Positions 5,229 through 6,466 of a stretch of 6,466 nucleotides of DNA are shown in pieces; the first letter of the stretch is position 1; the number at the start of each line of letters is the position of its first letter. Below the pieces are notes generated by a model that worked only from the letters and a program-made list of their open reading frames with translations, ran no database searches and was not told the origin of the DNA. Origin of the DNA: CAMQRS01 sp964370645 (GTDB lineage Bacteria; Bacillota_I; Bacilli_A; Erysipelotrichales; Erysipelotrichaceae). The stretch lies in NCBI GenBank assembly GCA_964370645.1, contig CAYJJS010000050.1:1-6466 (forward strand), read 5' to 3'. The translations under genes were made by a program, and so were the position numbers.

Positions 5229-5744
5229 ATGAATCAAAAAGTTTTAAAAATTATTGTTCCTATTGTTATGGTTTGTGTAGTTGTTGTTATTTTTGTTTTC
5301 CAATCACAAAACAACACACCAACTACATCAGATGCACAGTTCCCTTTACACGTTGAAAGTGTAGACATTACAAAATTAGAAGAACACAATATGCCTATCA
5401 TTATCGATTTTGGTGCAGATGAATGTGAACCATGTAAAGCTATGGCTCCTGTATTAGAACAAGTAAACGAGGACATGCAAGGAAAAGCAATCGTGCAATT
5501 TGTGGATGTATGGAAACATCCACAAGCAGCTAATGACTTTCCTGTACAAATCATCCCTACTCAAATACTAATCCATGCAGATGGCACACCATACACACCT
5601 AGTGATGAAATTTTAGAAGTAATGCAATTCACAAAATACATTGATCCTGATAGTGAAGAACATTTATTTACTGCACACCAAGGAGGATTAACACAAGAAC
5701 AATTTGAGATGATTTTAGAAGATATGGGAGTTAGGTATGATTGA
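5229..5744 (+). CDS. Membrane-anchored thioredoxin-like protein (CEPC active site)
   Basis: A 171-residue thiol-disulfide oxidoreductase. A single hydrophobic segment (about 5-24) after a short Lys-containing N-terminus anchors it, with the catalytic domain predicted outside the membrane. The thioredoxin fold starts near residue 44; IIIDFGADECEPCKAMAPVL (57-76) contains the redox pair C66-C69, and IPTQ (109-112) supplies the cis-Pro110 facing it. The FVDVW block (91-95) is typical of the thioredoxins that accompany ccdA in clostridia-like genomes. Between the last two core strands there is an extra segment (about 119-150) ending in HQGGLTQEQ. The partner is presumably CcdA, encoded next with an 8-bp overlap, which would keep C66-C69 reduced. 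Substrates could be oxidised surface proteins or a metal(loid)-related step; this is not decidable here. GAGG (5218-5221), overlapping the arsR-type stop, lies 7 nt before the ATG. Confidence 0.92.
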   Translation: MNQKVLKIIVPIVMVCVVVVIFVFQSQNNTPTTSDAQFPLHVESVDITKLEEHNMPIIIDFGADECEPCKAMAPVLEQVNEDMQGKAIVQFVDVWKHPQAANDFPVQIIPTQILIHADGTPYTPSDEILEVMQFTKYIDPDSEEHLFTAHQGGLTQEQFEMILEDMGVRYD

Positions 5745-6429
5745 TGCATGGCTTTCCAGTTTATCTACAGCAATCATGGATAATGTATGGCTAGCACCAC
5801 TCCTTGCATTACTTGCTGGAATACTAACATCATTCACACCCTGTGCACTCTCTAGTATCCCACTAATTGTAGGATATGTATCAACCAGTTCACAAAAAAA
5901 CACAAAAAGTGCGTTTGGATTATCCTTAACATTTGCGATTGGAAGTGCCATTACTTTTACTTTATTAGGTGTTATTGCAACAATCTCTGGTCAATTAATC
6001 GGTACCCAAGCGAGTTGGTGGTATGTATTTCTTGGTGTATTGATGATGTTAATGGCATTACAAACATGGGGACTGTATGAAATCATCCCTTCTAGTTATT
6101 TAATTAGTAAAAACAAAAAACGTGGTTATCTAGGAGCACTTCTAGCTGGAATTTTAGGTGGTATATTTTCTTCCCCCTGTTCCACACCTGTGTTAATTGC
6201 TTTATTAGCCGTTGTCGCTAGTAATGATAGTTTTGTTTGGGGAATCATGTTGTTACTTTTATATTCCATTGGACACGGAATTTTAGCAATCATTTGCGGA
6301 ACCTCGATTGGATTCGTTCAAAAATTAACATTGCATAAAAGCTATGGAACGTTTAGCACAGTTTTAAAAATTATAATGGGTTCTGCCATTTCACTAATTG
6401 GCTTCTATATGTTTTATTTAGCTTTTTAA
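5737..6429 (+). CDS. CcdA/DsbD-family thiol-disulfide transporter
   Basis: A 230-residue integral membrane protein with about six helices (near 17-46, 57-82, 94-112, 131-160, 166-190 and 207-229). The two catalytic cysteines sit in the pseudo-symmetric motifs TPCALSSIP (34-42; C36) and SSPCSTP (145-151; C148), each with the Pro residues that kink the helix in CcdA. Such proteins carry electrons from cytosolic thioredoxin across the membrane to an extracytoplasmic thioredoxin-like partner. That partner is most likely the anchored protein encoded just upstream, since the genes overlap by 8 bp. The SD GGGAG (5726-5730) lies inside the upstream gene 6 nt before the ATG. No cytochrome c maturation genes are visible here, so a general or stress-linked reducing role is more likely than heme ligation. 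An alternative is an ArsG-like permease of the CcdA superfamily, which acts on aromatic arsenicals; the CcdA cysteine pattern makes the redox role the better bet. Confidence 0.92.
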   Translation: MIDAWLSSLSTAIMDNVWLAPLLALLAGILTSFTPCALSSIPLIVGYVSTSSQKNTKSAFGLSLTFAIGSAITFTLLGVIATISGQLIGTQASWWYVFLGVLMMLMALQTWGLYEIIPSSYLISKNKKRGYLGALLAGILGGIFSSPCSTPVLIALLAVVASNDSFVWGIMLLLLYSIGHGILAIICGTSIGFVQKLTLHKSYGTFSTVLKIIMGSAISLIGFYMFYLAF

Positions 6430-6430
6430 C

Positions 6431-6466
6431 AAAAAAGGATGAGATTTATACAATCCCATCCTTTTT
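6431..6466 (+). terminator. Intrinsic terminator of the arsR-trx-ccdA operon
   Basis: GGATG-A-GATT (6437-6446) pairs with AATC-C-CATCC (6452-6461) with one A-C mismatch and a 5-nt loop, flanked by an A-run before it and a T-run to the window end. It starts two bases after the ccdA stop, so ccdA is the last gene of the unit. The A/T flanks make it potentially bidirectional. Confidence 0.85.

Noticed and set aside
5117..5356. Second plus-strand frame spanning the arsR-type and thioredoxin genes
   Set aside because: It is a frame-shifted reading of two genes with clear motifs; the Cys/Tyr-rich product is an artefact.
5234..5951. Several minus-strand open frames inside the thioredoxin and ccdA genes
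   Set aside because: Antisense readings of recognised proteins, with no SD or independent evidence.
5737..6429. ccdA-like gene as an ArsG-type aromatic arsenical efflux permease
   Set aside because: The TPC and SPC helix motifs are those of electron-transporting CcdA, and the partner is a canonical CxxC thioredoxin rather than an ArsF-type protein.

Overview
The window is AT-rich chromosomal DNA from a low-GC Gram-positive bacterium (Bacillota). It uses the standard code: TGA is a stop and TGG encodes Trp. A T-box leader on a tRNA synthetase gene, strong AAGGAGG-type ribosome binding sites and short intrinsic terminators support this. An Erysipelotrichia-like host is my best guess from the overall feel of the proteins, but it is inference. 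I see no insertion sequence, tRNA, rRNA or CRISPR array.

Left part, minus strand (1-3202). From right to left in transcription order: typA/bipA, a ribosome-associated GTPase that ends in its own terminator; a 183-residue acidic protein with a C-terminal LysM domain that resembles a cut-down SpoVID; then a well-formed promoter and valine-type T-box leader driving valS, of which only the first 156 codons are present. Bacillus subtilis also carries spoVID just upstream of valS, so position as well as sequence supports the SpoVID-like reading.

Middle part, plus strand (3303-4783). Divergent from typA lies a secreted or membrane-anchored CE4 polysaccharide deacetylase (PgdA-like). It is followed by a SpoU/TrmH-family RNA 2'-O-methyltransferase whose extended -10 promoter is embedded in the 3' end of the deacetylase gene. 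An intrinsic terminator closes this unit.

Right part, plus strand (4880-6466). A compact three-gene operon encodes an ArsR/SmtB repressor with a CxC pair, a membrane-anchored thioredoxin-like protein (CEPC active site) and a CcdA-type six-helix thiol-disulfide transporter. A palindrome overlaps the promoter and an intrinsic terminator ends the unit. The natural reading is a trans-membrane electron relay: CcdA takes reducing equivalents from cytosolic thioredoxin and passes them to the extracytoplasmic thioredoxin. It would be switched on when a thiophilic metal(loid) or thiol stress releases the repressor. This operon is the most system-like object in the window; its inducer and final substrate cannot be read from the sequence.
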